The notes below the pieces were generated by a model. The model ran no database searches. It had not been told where the DNA came from and was given only the letters and a program-made list of their open reading frames with translations. A program made the translations under genes and the position numbers. From NCBI RefSeq assembly GCF_018687635.1, contig NZ_CP061300.1, positions 1,323,424 through 1,387,423 of the forward strand: DNA of 64,000 bases, written 5' to 3'. This DNA comes from Polynucleobacter sp. MWH-Braz-FAM2G. Its GTDB lineage: Bacteria > Pseudomonadota > Gammaproteobacteria > Burkholderiales > Burkholderiaceae. The number at the start of each line of letters is the position of its first letter. The first letter of the stretch is position 1. This document shows positions 25,424 through 33,883 of this stretch, in pieces.

Positions 25424-25523
25424 TTGCAGAGCCTTTTGCTGGCTGAAATTTAAAAATAATCCATCTTGACGAACGAGCTTTTGTAAATCCTAACCCTAAA
25501 CACCTACCAAAACAAGGGCGCCA

Positions 25524-25557
25524 AAAAAGAAGCCCTCAACATCTCTGATGAGGGCTT
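25524..25557 (-). terminator. Intrinsic terminator after the 87-residue protein gene
   Basis: Stem of nine pairs (AAGCCCTCA against TGAGGGCTT, 25530-25538 and 25549-25557) with a 10-base loop, followed on the minus strand by TCTTTTTT. It lies 20 bases after the stop of the gene at 25577 and ahead of the DUF1800 gene, isolating the two units. Confidence 0.8.
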
Positions 25558-25576
25558 TCTGCACGACTTTTATCTT

Positions 25577-25840
25577 CTAACGATGCTTGGCCAGCTTAGC
25601 TTCCAACTCAACAGCAAGATCTAAGGCGCCCATATATCCAGACTTCAAATGATTTGGAAGATCGGGATCTCCCACCATTGCACCCAAAGTCTCAACCAAA
25701 CTAAAGATAATTCCTTTAGCAGCGCCAATCGCAATCGTATTTGCGGCTACTGCCTCGTCAATATGGTTGACTGCATCCAAGAAATAATCATGGCTCGGCA
25801 ATCCATCAGGACCTAAGGCTTCTTTATTTTCTTTACTCAT
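25577..25840 (-). CDS. Hypothetical protein of 87 residues
   Basis: A small, soluble, largely helical protein (PSHDYFLDAVNHIDEAVAAN and a C-terminal helix ending AVELEAKLAKHR) with a glycine/alanine-rich centre. I recognise no family. It starts 15 bases after the stop of the release-factor-like gene and ends before a clear terminator, so the two genes form one unit that sits behind a candidate FNR/ANR box. An AGGGAG-type ribosome site precedes the ATG. This supports a real gene with a job linked to its partner, possibly in low oxygen. Confidence 0.7.
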   Translation of the reverse strand: MSKENKEALGPDGLPSHDYFLDAVNHIDEAVAANTIAIGAAKGIIFSLVETLGAMVGDPDLPNHLKSGYMGALDLAVELEAKLAKHR

Positions 25841-25855
25841 TTGAGCTCCCTCTAA

Positions 25856-26239
25856 TTACAGCATCTGATCAACTTTATAGAAAAACTTTCGTGCATAAGC
25901 AAGAATTTCTTTATCGCTTGGATGATCAACTGTTTCGACACCAACAATTTTTTCAGCAATTTGTGCATCATGATGGTGTGCATGCTTTATAAGCTCCAAT
26001 TTTGCTGAACCAGGACCTAGTATCAGAATTTCTTTTGATTCTTTTACTGCCTGAATGACGGAATGCAGATACTTAGAATCTAGAGCCAGCTTTCCACTAC
26101 CCACTGCCCCACCCTTGTGATGCAAGTGAGAATGTGTAGTCTTGCTTTTAATTACTTCGGCTTCACTAGCATCAGCATTTAAAAACATCACATGTGCCTC
26201 TTGATGGTCGATCCAAATAACTGCATGATTTAATGACAT
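25856..26239 (-). CDS. Bacterial archaeo-eukaryotic release factor-like protein (baeRF-type)
   Basis: 127 residues, beginning NHAVIWIDHQEAHVMFL and containing a KEILILGPGSAKLELIKH segment and VVETVDHP-like end (GVETVDHPSDKEIL). This is the small eRF1-domain-3-like family often annotated as translational machinery protein. Members are thought to bind ribosomes or RNA, but the biochemical role is unknown. A histidine-rich stretch (HSHLHHKGG, KHAHHHD) is notable and might bind metal. A GGGAG ribosome site precedes the ATG. It is the first gene of a two-gene unit, with a candidate FNR box about 80 bases upstream. Confidence 0.78.
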   Translation of the reverse strand: MSLNHAVIWIDHQEAHVMFLNADASEAEVIKSKTTHSHLHHKGGAVGSGKLALDSKYLHSVIQAVKESKEILILGPGSAKLELIKHAHHHDAQIAEKIVGVETVDHPSDKEILAYARKFFYKVDQML

Positions 26240-26311
26240 ATTGCTCCCTTTTATGAGTAATGACTACTTTGTTCAGGATACTCCTGCTCACAGACGAGCA
26301 CTCTATCAAGC

Positions 26312-26325
26312 TTGATTTAAGTCAA
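26312..26325. promoter_or_regulatory. Candidate FNR/ANR box
   Basis: TTGATTTAAGTCAA matches the FNR/ANR/DNR consensus TTGAT-N4-ATCAA in nine of ten fixed positions. It lies about 80 bases upstream of the release-factor-like gene (minus strand), the only gene starting nearby. A weak TATCCT -10-like hexamer at 26280-26275 would place the box near -50, not the usual -41.5, so the exact promoter is uncertain. Confidence 0.5.
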
Positions 26326-26401
26326 ATTAATCTGTTGAGTATTTGAACTTTATTGGAGTCGCTCTCAGTCACAAATCTTCAAGATACTTTCAGCCTGGAC
26401 C

Positions 26402-27310
26402 TTAAATCTCAAAATTCAATTTTTGGCGACTCTTAAATTGCCTCGATTCGCCAGTAACAGGATCTTGGAACGCAATCTCCTTAGCCAATAATTGCAAAGG
26501 CTTAGTGAAATCCAAGTCATACTCCTGATATGGGGTCAAAACTGGGTAAATTTGGTCGTTCTGAATCGGAATTCCTAATGCATTTAAATGACACCGCAGT
26601 TGGTGCTTTTTACCACTCCCTGGGGTTAATTGATATTTAGCCCAGGCGCCTTGGTGTTCTATCAGCTCTATCAAGGTATCTGCATTAGGATTTCCATCTA
26701 CTTCAGTCATCTGTAAAAAGTGCTCAGACTCTTCCAACCTGCTTCGATAGATTAAAGGCAGTTGATCTGCAACCTTCTTTTTGTAGGGTGCAATTGCTTC
26801 ATAGACCTTCTTGACTGCCCTATCTCTAAATAAGTTTTGATATCGAGCCCGCTCAGTTGGATTGATAGAAAAGATTACAAGCCCGGCAGTGTCACGATCG
26901 ATGCGATGAATTGGACTTAATGAAGAAAGCCCTGTTTTTTTCTTCAGTCGATTCAGCAATGTTTGATGCAAGTAAAGTCCAGTTGGTGTTACGGGTAAGA
27001 AATGCGGTTTATCTGCGACCAAAATATGACCGTCTTGATAAAGGATCTGCTCCTCAAAAGGAATTTCTGGCTCACGATCTAAACGCCTGAAATACAACAA
27101 ATGTGTATTAGGTCGATAAGCATCGTTCGCGGATAGGGAATGGCCCTCTCGATCCATTACAAGACCTTCATCAAAACGCTTAACCCACTCACCAGTCTCA
27201 ATGTGAGGAAATTGAGAAGTAAAAAAGCTTAGCAAATTTGAATGAGTTTGATCAGCAGGTAAATAGACCCGCGAAGCAGAAACTCCTTCTGAGTTAATTT
27301 GCATAGCCAT
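26402..27310 (-). CDS. RluA-family pseudouridine synthase
   Basis: 302 residues. The catalytic aspartate lies in the RluA motif HRIDRDTAGLVIF around residues 138-150; LVADKPHFLPVTPTG precedes it, and KKHQLRCHLNALGIPIQND is the C-terminal family motif. The N-terminal domain (residues 1-80) carries a modified S4-like part. The enzyme isomerises uridine in rRNA or tRNA; which site cannot be told. ATG at 27310 and ATG at 27304 are both possible starts; neither has a ribosome site. A 15-base palindrome CTTCAAT-G-ATTGAAG (27315-27329) abuts the start and may affect initiation. Confidence 0.88.
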   Translation of the reverse strand: MAMQINSEGVSASRVYLPADQTHSNLLSFFTSQFPHIETGEWVKRFDEGLVMDREGHSLSANDAYRPNTHLLYFRRLDREPEIPFEEQILYQDGHILVADKPHFLPVTPTGLYLHQTLLNRLKKKTGLSSLSPIHRIDRDTAGLVIFSINPTERARYQNLFRDRAVKKVYEAIAPYKKKVADQLPLIYRSRLEESEHFLQMTEVDGNPNADTLIELIEHQGAWAKYQLTPGSGKKHQLRCHLNALGIPIQNDQIYPVLTPYQEYDLDFTKPLQLLAKEIAFQDPVTGESRQFKSRQKLNFEI

Positions 27311-27433
27311 GAAACTTCAATGATTGAAGACGACTATTTTATGCTCTCTTTAGCCTACAGAACTTGATCTGTTTTGATGTATTGGTAATTCATATTCCTT
27401 TTGGATTATCCTGAGGTAAGCTAGGTGATTTAA

Positions 27434-27649
27434 TTAAGCAGCAATCAAAATATCGCCTATCTCCATTTTTTCCCACCAGATAAAAGGCAATAGATAAAGA
27501 GGTTCACCAGCCTCTTGCAGAATTTCCAATGCACCGTCATTGGTTTTGTTTGCCTCATATTTACCGGGGTTTAGAGGCTTACAACCTTTATCCGTGCCAT
27601 CATTGCAACGCATACGAGCGATGATATTTCGAGTGACATAAACGTACAT
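27434..27649 (-). CDS. Hypothetical protein of 71 residues
   Basis: A short soluble protein, MYVYVTRNIIARMRCNDGTD at the N-terminus and WWEKMEIGDILIAA at the C-terminus. I do not recognise it. A near-perfect ribosome site (AGGAGG, 4 bases before ATG) makes it very likely to be translated. Two cysteines (RCNDGTDKGC) could form a disulfide or bind metal. It stands alone between the pseudouridine synthase gene, 123 bases downstream, and the divergent transglutaminase operon. Confidence 0.7.
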   Translation of the reverse strand: MYVYVTRNIIARMRCNDGTDKGCKPLNPGKYEANKTNDGALEILQEAGEPLYLLPFIWWEKMEIGDILIAA

Positions 27650-27793
27650 GCTTCCTCCTAAAAGGTAATCCCATAGCTTGGTTTTCTGCTTTCTTTGGGC
27701 TCATCTACAACTTATTCCTTCTGCAATGCCCTTGAGAACAGCAATGCACGTTTTTTGACCTGAAATACCCTTTTTTGGGCGTTTGACAGACTT

Positions 27794-27812
27794 GCGCACT
27801 ATATTTGTGCGC
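27794..27812. promoter_or_regulatory. GCAC-N7-GTGC palindrome upstream of the transglutaminase operon
   Basis: GCGCACTATATTTGTGCGC is a perfect inverted repeat with 6-base arms and a 7-base centre, 41 bases before the operon ATG. The GCAC-N7-GTGC core is the pattern of NtrC upstream sites, which would suit an amide-ligase system. I could not place a matching sigma-54 promoter (GG-N10-GC) near it on either strand, so other regulators remain possible. Confidence 0.4.
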
Positions 27813-27853
27813 CGCAAAAGGGTGTGTGCTATGTGAACTTCTAGACTTTGCCT

Positions 27854-30800
27854 ATGTCCATACACGCCGCCCTACACCACGTTACCGAATATGAATATGA
27901 CCGCCCAGTTAAGCTTGGGCCACAGGTCATACGTCTACGTCCTGCGCCTCATTGTCGAAGCCACATTCTTTCCTATTCATTGAAAGTTGAGCCCGAAGGT
28001 CACTTTATAAATTGGCAACAAGATCCGTTCGCGAACTATCAAGCTCGTCTAGTGTTTCCTGAGAAAACAACGCGCTTCAAGGTAACGGTTGATCTTGTTA
28101 CGGAAATGGCGGTATACAACCCATTCGACTTTTTTCTAGAACCCGACGCAGAAAACTATCCGTTTTCCTATAACTATGACCTTAAGAAAGAGTTGCGCCC
28201 TTATTTAGGAAAAAAGCGTGCCGATGGATTAAATAGATACTTCAAAACAGTCAATCGCAACAAAATGCGAACCATTGATTTTCTGGTCGCTCTTAACCAA
28301 AAAATTCATCAAGATATCGACTACACCATTCGCATGGAGCCCGGGGTTCAAACTCCTGACGAGACGCTTAAACTTAAAAGCGGTTCATGCCGAGATTCCG
28401 CATGGCTCATGGTGAATATTCTGCGACTCTGCGGATTAGCTTCACGTTTTGTATCGGGTTACCTCATACAGCTTAAGCCAGATGTGAAGGCACTTGATGG
28501 TCCCAGCGGTACTGAAGTCGATTTCACTGATCTCCATGCTTGGTGCGAGGTATATTTACCGGGTGCCGGTTGGATTGGCTTAGATCCTACCTCAGGACTA
28601 TTTGCTGGTGAGGGTCATATACCTGTTGCCTGTACTCCTGAGCCATCAGGAGCAGCGCCAATTGAAGGTGGTGTTGATAAATGTGAAGTGAAATTCTCAC
28701 ACAGCATGGAAGTAACGCGTATTTATGAAGCACCACGCGTCACCAAACCTTACACAGAAGAACAATGGCAAGCCATTGTTGATCTTGGTCATCGAGTAGA
28801 CGAGCAACTTGTAGCCAATGACGTTAGATTGACTATGGGTGGTGAGCCAACCTTTGTTTCCGTAAATGGACGTGATGAGCGTGAATGGAATGTCGATGCA
28901 TTAGGACCCACCAAACGTGGATATGCAACGGATTTAGTAGAGAAACTTCGCAAGGAGTACGGCGATGGCGGCTTTTTACACTTTGGGCAGGGAAAGTGGT
29001 ATCCAGGTGAGCAATTGCCCCGTTGGGCTTTATCTATTTACTGGCGAGCTGACGGACAGCCTATATGGAAAAATCCGAGTTTGTTTGCAGATGAGCGCAA
29101 GCCCGCCAATTACACCAGCAAAGATGCCGAAAAATTTGTTTATACACTTTCTAAAAAATTGGGTCTTGCGGATAAATTTATCGAGCCAGCCTATGAAGAT
29201 GTGTTTTATTACCTCTGGCGCGAATCCAAACTACCAGTTAATGTGGATCCATTTGAATCTAACTTAGATGATGAGATGGAGCGCACTCGTTTAAAGCGGG
29301 TCTTCACACAAAAACTCGACTCTGTCATTGGATATGTCCTCCCAATTGAAGCCGATCAAGGGCAAAACTACTTTGACACCAACTGGAAAACTGGTCCCTG
29401 GCTATATCGTGATGATCGCCTTTACCTCCTGCCAGGCGACTCTCCAATGGGCTATCGCCTACCGCTTGATTCGCTACCTTGGACCAGCAAGGCCGACTAT
29501 CCCTACCTAATAGAGCAAGATCCATTTGCGCCAAGGCCAGCACTTAGGACTCATTCATCAGTATCTCATCAACAAAAACCCATTAAGAATGAGTCCGCAA
29601 GTGCTCGCAAGACAATTTGGAGCCAATCACAAGAAGTAAAATATCCACAGCGTCAAGAATCTGCTGCATGGATTACTAGAACAGCAATGTGCGTCGAGAC
29701 TCGCGATCCAATGCGCTCTAATGGACCTAAAGCGGAAAATGAACATGGTGGCAAGTCAGGTGTCCTGTATGTATTTATGCCACCTCTTGCACGTTTAGAA
29801 GACTATCTAAATTTATTGAGCGCGGTGGAAGCAACTGCGGAAGACTTAAAGTTCCAAATCGTTTTAGAGGGCTACCCTCCACCACGCGATCCAAGATTAA
29901 AGCTATTACAAGTCACTCCAGATCCTGGCGTAATTGAGGTGAATATTCATCCGGCACACAGCTGGGATGAATTGGTCCAGCATACCGAATTTTTATATCA
30001 AGCAGCATTTGAATCTCGCCTTTCTGCAGAAAAGTTTATGGCAGATGGTCGTCACACGGGCACAGGGGGTGGAAACCATTTTGTGATGGGTGGCGCCACG
30101 CCAATAGATAGCCCCTTCTTACGTAGACCAGAGTTGCTAGCAAGCTTAATTTTGTATTGGCACAACCATCCAAGCCTGAGCTATTTATTTAGCGGGATGT
30201 TCATTGGCCCAACCAGCCAAGCACCTCGAGTTGATGAAGCTCGTAACGATCAGGTATACGAATTAGAAATTGCCCTAAAAGAAATTCAGGAAAATCGCAA
30301 GAAGTATGGTCAAAGCATGCCGCCATGGCTAGTTGACAGAACCTTACGCAATATTTTGATTGATGTTACTGGCAACACACACCGTAGTGAATTTTGCATC
30401 GACAAAATGTACTCTCCTGACAGCCAAACTGGTAGGCTCGGTTTGTTAGAGCTACGCGCTTTTGAAATGCCTCCGCACGCTCAAATGAGTATTGTTCAAC
30501 AATTATTAATTCGGGCATTGATAGCGCGTTTCTGGAATGAGCCCTATAACGCCCCTATGACTCGCTGGGGAACCGAGCTTCATGATCGCTGCTTATTGCC
30601 TACATTCATTAAGATGGATTTTGATGATGTAATTGAAGAAATGCAGCAGCATGGTTACGATTTTAAGCCTGAATGGTTTGCACCACACTTTGAGTTCCGC
30701 TTCCCACTAATAGGTCAAGTACAGGCTATGGGCACAGAGATTACCCTGCGAAATGCACTAGAGCCTTGGCATGTCATGGGGGAAGAAAGCGCTGCTGGCG

Positions 30801-31249
30801 GCACAGCACGTTATGTTGATTCATCTTTAGAGCGTATTGAGGTTCGCGTTACTGGGCTAAACCAAAGTCGCTACACCATTACCTGCAATGGCGAACCCTT
30901 ACCATTACAGCCTACAGGCATTGCCGGTGAATATGTTGCTGGTGTCCGCTATAAGGCTTGGAATCCCCCTTCCAGCTTGCATCCCAGTATTGGCATTCAT
31001 GCCCCGCTTGTATTTGATGTTATTGATACCTGGATGAAACGCTCTGTCGGTGGTTGCCAATATCACGTTGCTCACCCAGGTGGCCGGAATTACGACAACT
31101 TCCCCATCAACGCTTATGAGGCAGAAAGTCGTCGTCTCTCGCGCTTTTTCCGGATGGGTCATACCCCAGGATTTATAGAAGGCATTCGAGCGAACATTGA
31201 TCTACCAGCCAGCAGGGAATTCCCATTTACGTTAGATATGCGGCGATGA
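27854..31249 (+). CDS. Large transglutaminase-DUF2126 protein
   Basis: 1131 residues. Residues 1-80 are the bacterial transglutaminase N-terminal region; the papain-like transglutaminase core has C179 in KSGSCRDSAWL, H228 in DLHAWCEV and D244 in GLDPTSGL. From about residue 310 to the end lies DUF2126, with the motif HTGTGGGNH at 734-742; this domain has been proposed to be a glutamine-synthetase-like amidoligase. The protein therefore combines a protease-like and a ligase-like domain. An in-frame TTG six bases upstream is a less likely start than ATG 27854. It leads an operon with an ATP-grasp/alpha-E protein and a second transglutaminase, predicted to make or cleave isopeptide or peptide tags. 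The substrate is unknown. Confidence 0.88.
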   Translation: MSIHAALHHVTEYEYDRPVKLGPQVIRLRPAPHCRSHILSYSLKVEPEGHFINWQQDPFANYQARLVFPEKTTRFKVTVDLVTEMAVYNPFDFFLEPDAENYPFSYNYDLKKELRPYLGKKRADGLNRYFKTVNRNKMRTIDFLVALNQKIHQDIDYTIRMEPGVQTPDETLKLKSGSCRDSAWLMVNILRLCGLASRFVSGYLIQLKPDVKALDGPSGTEVDFTDLHAWCEVYLPGAGWIGLDPTSGLFAGEGHIPVACTPEPSGAAPIEGGVDKCEVKFSHSMEVTRIYEAPRVTKPYTEEQWQAIVDLGHRVDEQLVANDVRLTMGGEPTFVSVNGRDEREWNVDALGPTKRGYATDLVEKLRKEYGDGGFLHFGQGKWYPGEQLPRWALSIYWRADGQPIWKNPSLFADERKPANYTSKDAEKFVYTLSKKLGLADKFIEPAYEDVFYYLWRESKLPVNVDPFESNLDDEMERTRLKRVFTQKLDSVIGYVLPIEADQGQNYFDTNWKTGPWLYRDDRLYLLPGDSPMGYRLPLDSLPWTSKADYPYLIEQDPFAPRPALRTHSSVSHQQKPIKNESASARKTIWSQSQEVKYPQRQESAAWITRTAMCVETRDPMRSNGPKAENEHGGKSGVLYVFMPPLARLEDYLNLLSAVEATAEDLKFQIVLEGYPPPRDPRLKLLQVTPDPGVIEVNIHPAHSWDELVQHTEFLYQAAFESRLSAEKFMADGRHTGTGGGNHFVMGGATPIDSPFLRRPELLASLILYWHNHPSLSYLFSGMFIGPTSQAPRVDEARNDQVYELEIALKEIQENRKKYGQSMPPWLVDRTLRNILIDVTGNTHRSEFCIDKMYSPDSQTGRLGLLELRAFEMPPHAQMSIVQQLLIRALIARFWNEPYNAPMTRWGTELHDRCLLPTFIKMDFDDVIEEMQQHGYDFKPEWFAPHFEFRFPLIGQVQAMGTEITLRNALEPWHVMGEESAAGGTARYVDSSLERIEVRVTGLNQSRYTITCNGEPLPLQPTGIAGEYVAGVRYKAWNPPSSLHPSIGIHAPLVFDVIDTWMKRSVGGCQYHVAHPGGRNYDNFPINAYEAESRRLSRFFRMGHTPGFIEGIRANIDLPASREFPFTLDMRR

Positions 31250-31260
31250 GACAATAGCTT

Positions 31261-33876
31261 GTGGAACCTTCTCAAGCCGACCCATTGAAAGCTATAGCCA
31301 ACTCTTCTCTAACGGAAGAAATTGCTCGCCTTTCCCCAAAGGCGTCAATTGGGCATTTTGATGAATTGCGTGGCAACTCTGTTTCTTTACTGCCGCAGTG
31401 GAAAACCTTTTTTGAAGCGCTCGGCACATCGGGGTTAAGCGATCTTGATCAGCGTACTCAAGAATTAAATAGGCAAATTCGTGATAACGGAATTACCTAT
31501 AACGTCTATGCAGACGAATTCGGACCTCAGCGACCATGGTCTGTAGATTTATTTCCACTGATTATTAGCCCAGAATCTTGGCAAGAAATTCAAGCTGGAG
31601 TCTTGCAGCGAGCTAAGCTCTTAGAAGCCATCATGACGGATATTTATGGGCCCCAAAATTTACTAAAAGAAGGTTTTATTCCGCCCGCATTAATTCATGG
31701 GCATCCAGGTTATTTACGATCCATGCATGGCATAAAACTTACTAGTAATAAACATCTCCATATTATGGCTTTTGACTTAGCCAGAGCGCCTAGTGGATCA
31801 TGGTCAGTATTATCACAACGCACTCAAGCACCTTCAGGATTGGGTTACCTGCTGGAAAACCGCAACCTAATTGCAAGGCAATTTCCACAAGCTTATGATC
31901 AGATGCACATCGCTCCTTTAGCCAATTCTTATAGGAGCTTGATAGATGCCTTAAAGCATGAGAGCCCCGCTGGCATGAATGCCCATATTGCTCTTCTAAC
32001 TCCTGGGCCATATAACGAAACATATTTCGAGCATGCCTATCTTGCTCGCTACCTTGGATTGACTTTAGTAGAGGGTGGTGATTTAACGGTTCGAGATCAG
32101 CATCTATTTCTAAAAACAGTGCGCGGATTAGAACCCGTTCATATCCTGCTAAAGCGTTTAGATGATGAGTTCCTAGATCCGCTTGAATTACGCTCTGATT
32201 CCACCCTAGGAATACCTGGTTTATTGCAATCTATTAGAGCGGGGAATGTCATACTAGCCAATGCGCCTGGATCCGCTTTTTTAGAATCCCCTGCTCTATT
32301 AGGCTTCTTACCCGCCATTAGTGAAAGATTGCTTAATGAAAAAATCCAACTTCCAGCAATGGACACTTGGTGGTGCGGTGAACGCGCTGCACTAGAGGCT
32401 GCTATTCCCAATTTAAGTCATAGCGCTATCAAGCCAACCTACCCTCCTGATTCAGGGCATCAGAGCTATGAATCTGTTTTGGGTGGAGAATTAAACCAAG
32501 CCCAGTTAGATGAATGGGTTGGACGAATTACACGTCAGCCCGATGAACATACAGTTCAAACCTATATACCCTTGGCTCAGATGCCAACTTGGCTCACATC
32601 ATCAACCCTCAATGACCCAAGTTTAATTGAACCCCACTCATATATGTTGCGAGTATTTGCACTGAGTGATGGTCCCAATAGCTGGCAAGTCTTGCCTGGT
32701 GGCCTTGCACGAATTGCGGGCGCAGACTCAGGAATTGCATCCATGCAACGGGGAGGCAGTAGTGCCGATGTATGGGTACAAAATATCGCGACCACCAAGG
32801 AACAAGGACAACAAAAACAGCCGGCTGTACAAGCCCCAGAAAAGCTAATGCGTAAGCGCCTTGTAACCAGTAGAGCCGCAGAAAATCTATATTGGTTTGG
32901 TCGATACACAGAGCGAAGTGAAAACATTCTGCGTTTAGCTAAGTTATACCTTGAAAAAATTAATAGCGAATACACCCCTTCTCGTCCACTTTGGGTATGG
33001 CTAGAAAATCTCTGTCACTTCTACGGGCTTGTTCCTGAAGGCGTGCCAAGCAACTATGATCAAGAAGATGTTCGTCATCGAATTTTTGAACGCACTTTAA
33101 TTCATTCACTCAATGCAAGTGAAAATGTGACCAGTGTTGGATTTAACCTAAAGGCAATGAAGCGGACAGCTTCTAATGTGAGAGAGAGATTATCGACAGA
33201 ACAATGGAGCACCATTAATCATTGCATAGAGCAATTTCAAGCTGATTGCGATAAAGCAAATACATTCCAAGATTTTTCCTCATCCCTTGCAATTGATGCA
33301 TTGGATGGTGCAAGCAGTTGTTTGGCAGCTATCACTGGCGCGCAAACGGATCGCATGACCCGAGATGATGGCTGGCAATTGCTTTCAATTGGAAGGCACA
33401 TAGAGAGACTTGCTTTTCTGACGAATGTTTTGGATTCTGCGATTGATGCTGGACTGTTAAATAATCCTAGTGAAGATAGCTCTGGTTATATTGCTCTACT
33501 AAATTTATTTGATAGCACGATTACATTCCATGCCCAGCATCAACAAAGTCGTGAGATGGTGCCTTTGGTTAGCTTATTGGTCATGGATGATGAGAACCCG
33601 CGCTCCCTTGCATGGGTCAGTAAGGCGCTTCGAGCACGGCTTTCTAAGCTAGCCGGCACGGAGCGAGATAACCCAAATGAACTGACACGTAGCGTAGTTA
33701 ATTTACTGGATTATGATCTCTACGCCCTTTCTAGCGCAGATAATTCTGGATCGTATTCAAATCTTAGAGACTGTTTACGCAACTGCTCGCAATCTGCTTG
33801 GAATGTATCAGATGAAATTAGCGCTCGCTATTTTAATTTGATCCACTCAAACGAATACAGCATTCAAATGCAATAA
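31261..33876 (+). CDS. Circularly permuted ATP-grasp/alpha-E domain protein
   Basis: 871 residues starting with GTG, 11 bases after the previous stop. The first 500 residues form the circularly permuted ATP-grasp domain (ILQRAKLLEAI-type helix, YGPQNLLKEGFIPPALI, DLARAPSGSWSVLSQRTQAPSGLGY). From about residue 534 the alpha-E domain begins (LVTSRAAENLYWFGRYTERSEN), a helical DUF403-type region. In many bacteria these are separate proteins; here they are fused. ATP-grasp enzymes join a carboxyl to an amine using ATP, so with the flanking transglutaminases the operon is predicted to build and remove a peptide modification. No substrate peptide gene is visible beside it. Confidence 0.88.
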   Translation: MEPSQADPLKAIANSSLTEEIARLSPKASIGHFDELRGNSVSLLPQWKTFFEALGTSGLSDLDQRTQELNRQIRDNGITYNVYADEFGPQRPWSVDLFPLIISPESWQEIQAGVLQRAKLLEAIMTDIYGPQNLLKEGFIPPALIHGHPGYLRSMHGIKLTSNKHLHIMAFDLARAPSGSWSVLSQRTQAPSGLGYLLENRNLIARQFPQAYDQMHIAPLANSYRSLIDALKHESPAGMNAHIALLTPGPYNETYFEHAYLARYLGLTLVEGGDLTVRDQHLFLKTVRGLEPVHILLKRLDDEFLDPLELRSDSTLGIPGLLQSIRAGNVILANAPGSAFLESPALLGFLPAISERLLNEKIQLPAMDTWWCGERAALEAAIPNLSHSAIKPTYPPDSGHQSYESVLGGELNQAQLDEWVGRITRQPDEHTVQTYIPLAQMPTWLTSSTLNDPSLIEPHSYMLRVFALSDGPNSWQVLPGGLARIAGADSGIASMQRGGSSADVWVQNIATTKEQGQQKQPAVQAPEKLMRKRLVTSRAAENLYWFGRYTERSENILRLAKLYLEKINSEYTPSRPLWVWLENLCHFYGLVPEGVPSNYDQEDVRHRIFERTLIHSLNASENVTSVGFNLKAMKRTASNVRERLSTEQWSTINHCIEQFQADCDKANTFQDFSSSLAIDALDGASSCLAAITGAQTDRMTRDDGWQLLSIGRHIERLAFLTNVLDSAIDAGLLNNPSEDSSGYIALLNLFDSTITFHAQHQQSREMVPLVSLLVMDDENPRSLAWVSKALRARLSKLAGTERDNPNELTRSVVNLLDYDLYALSSADNSGSYSNLRDCLRNCSQSAWNVSDEISARYFNLIHSNEYSIQMQ

Positions 33877-33883
33877 GCTTAAT

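Noticed and set aside
27766..27782. CCC-N6-GGG repeat as a terminator
   Set aside because: The arms are three bases long with a T-only loop; too weak to call.
27783..27811. Sigma-70 promoter from TTGACA at 27783
   Set aside because: No acceptable -10 hexamer lies 16-18 bases downstream; the only TATATT is 11 bases away and part of the palindrome.
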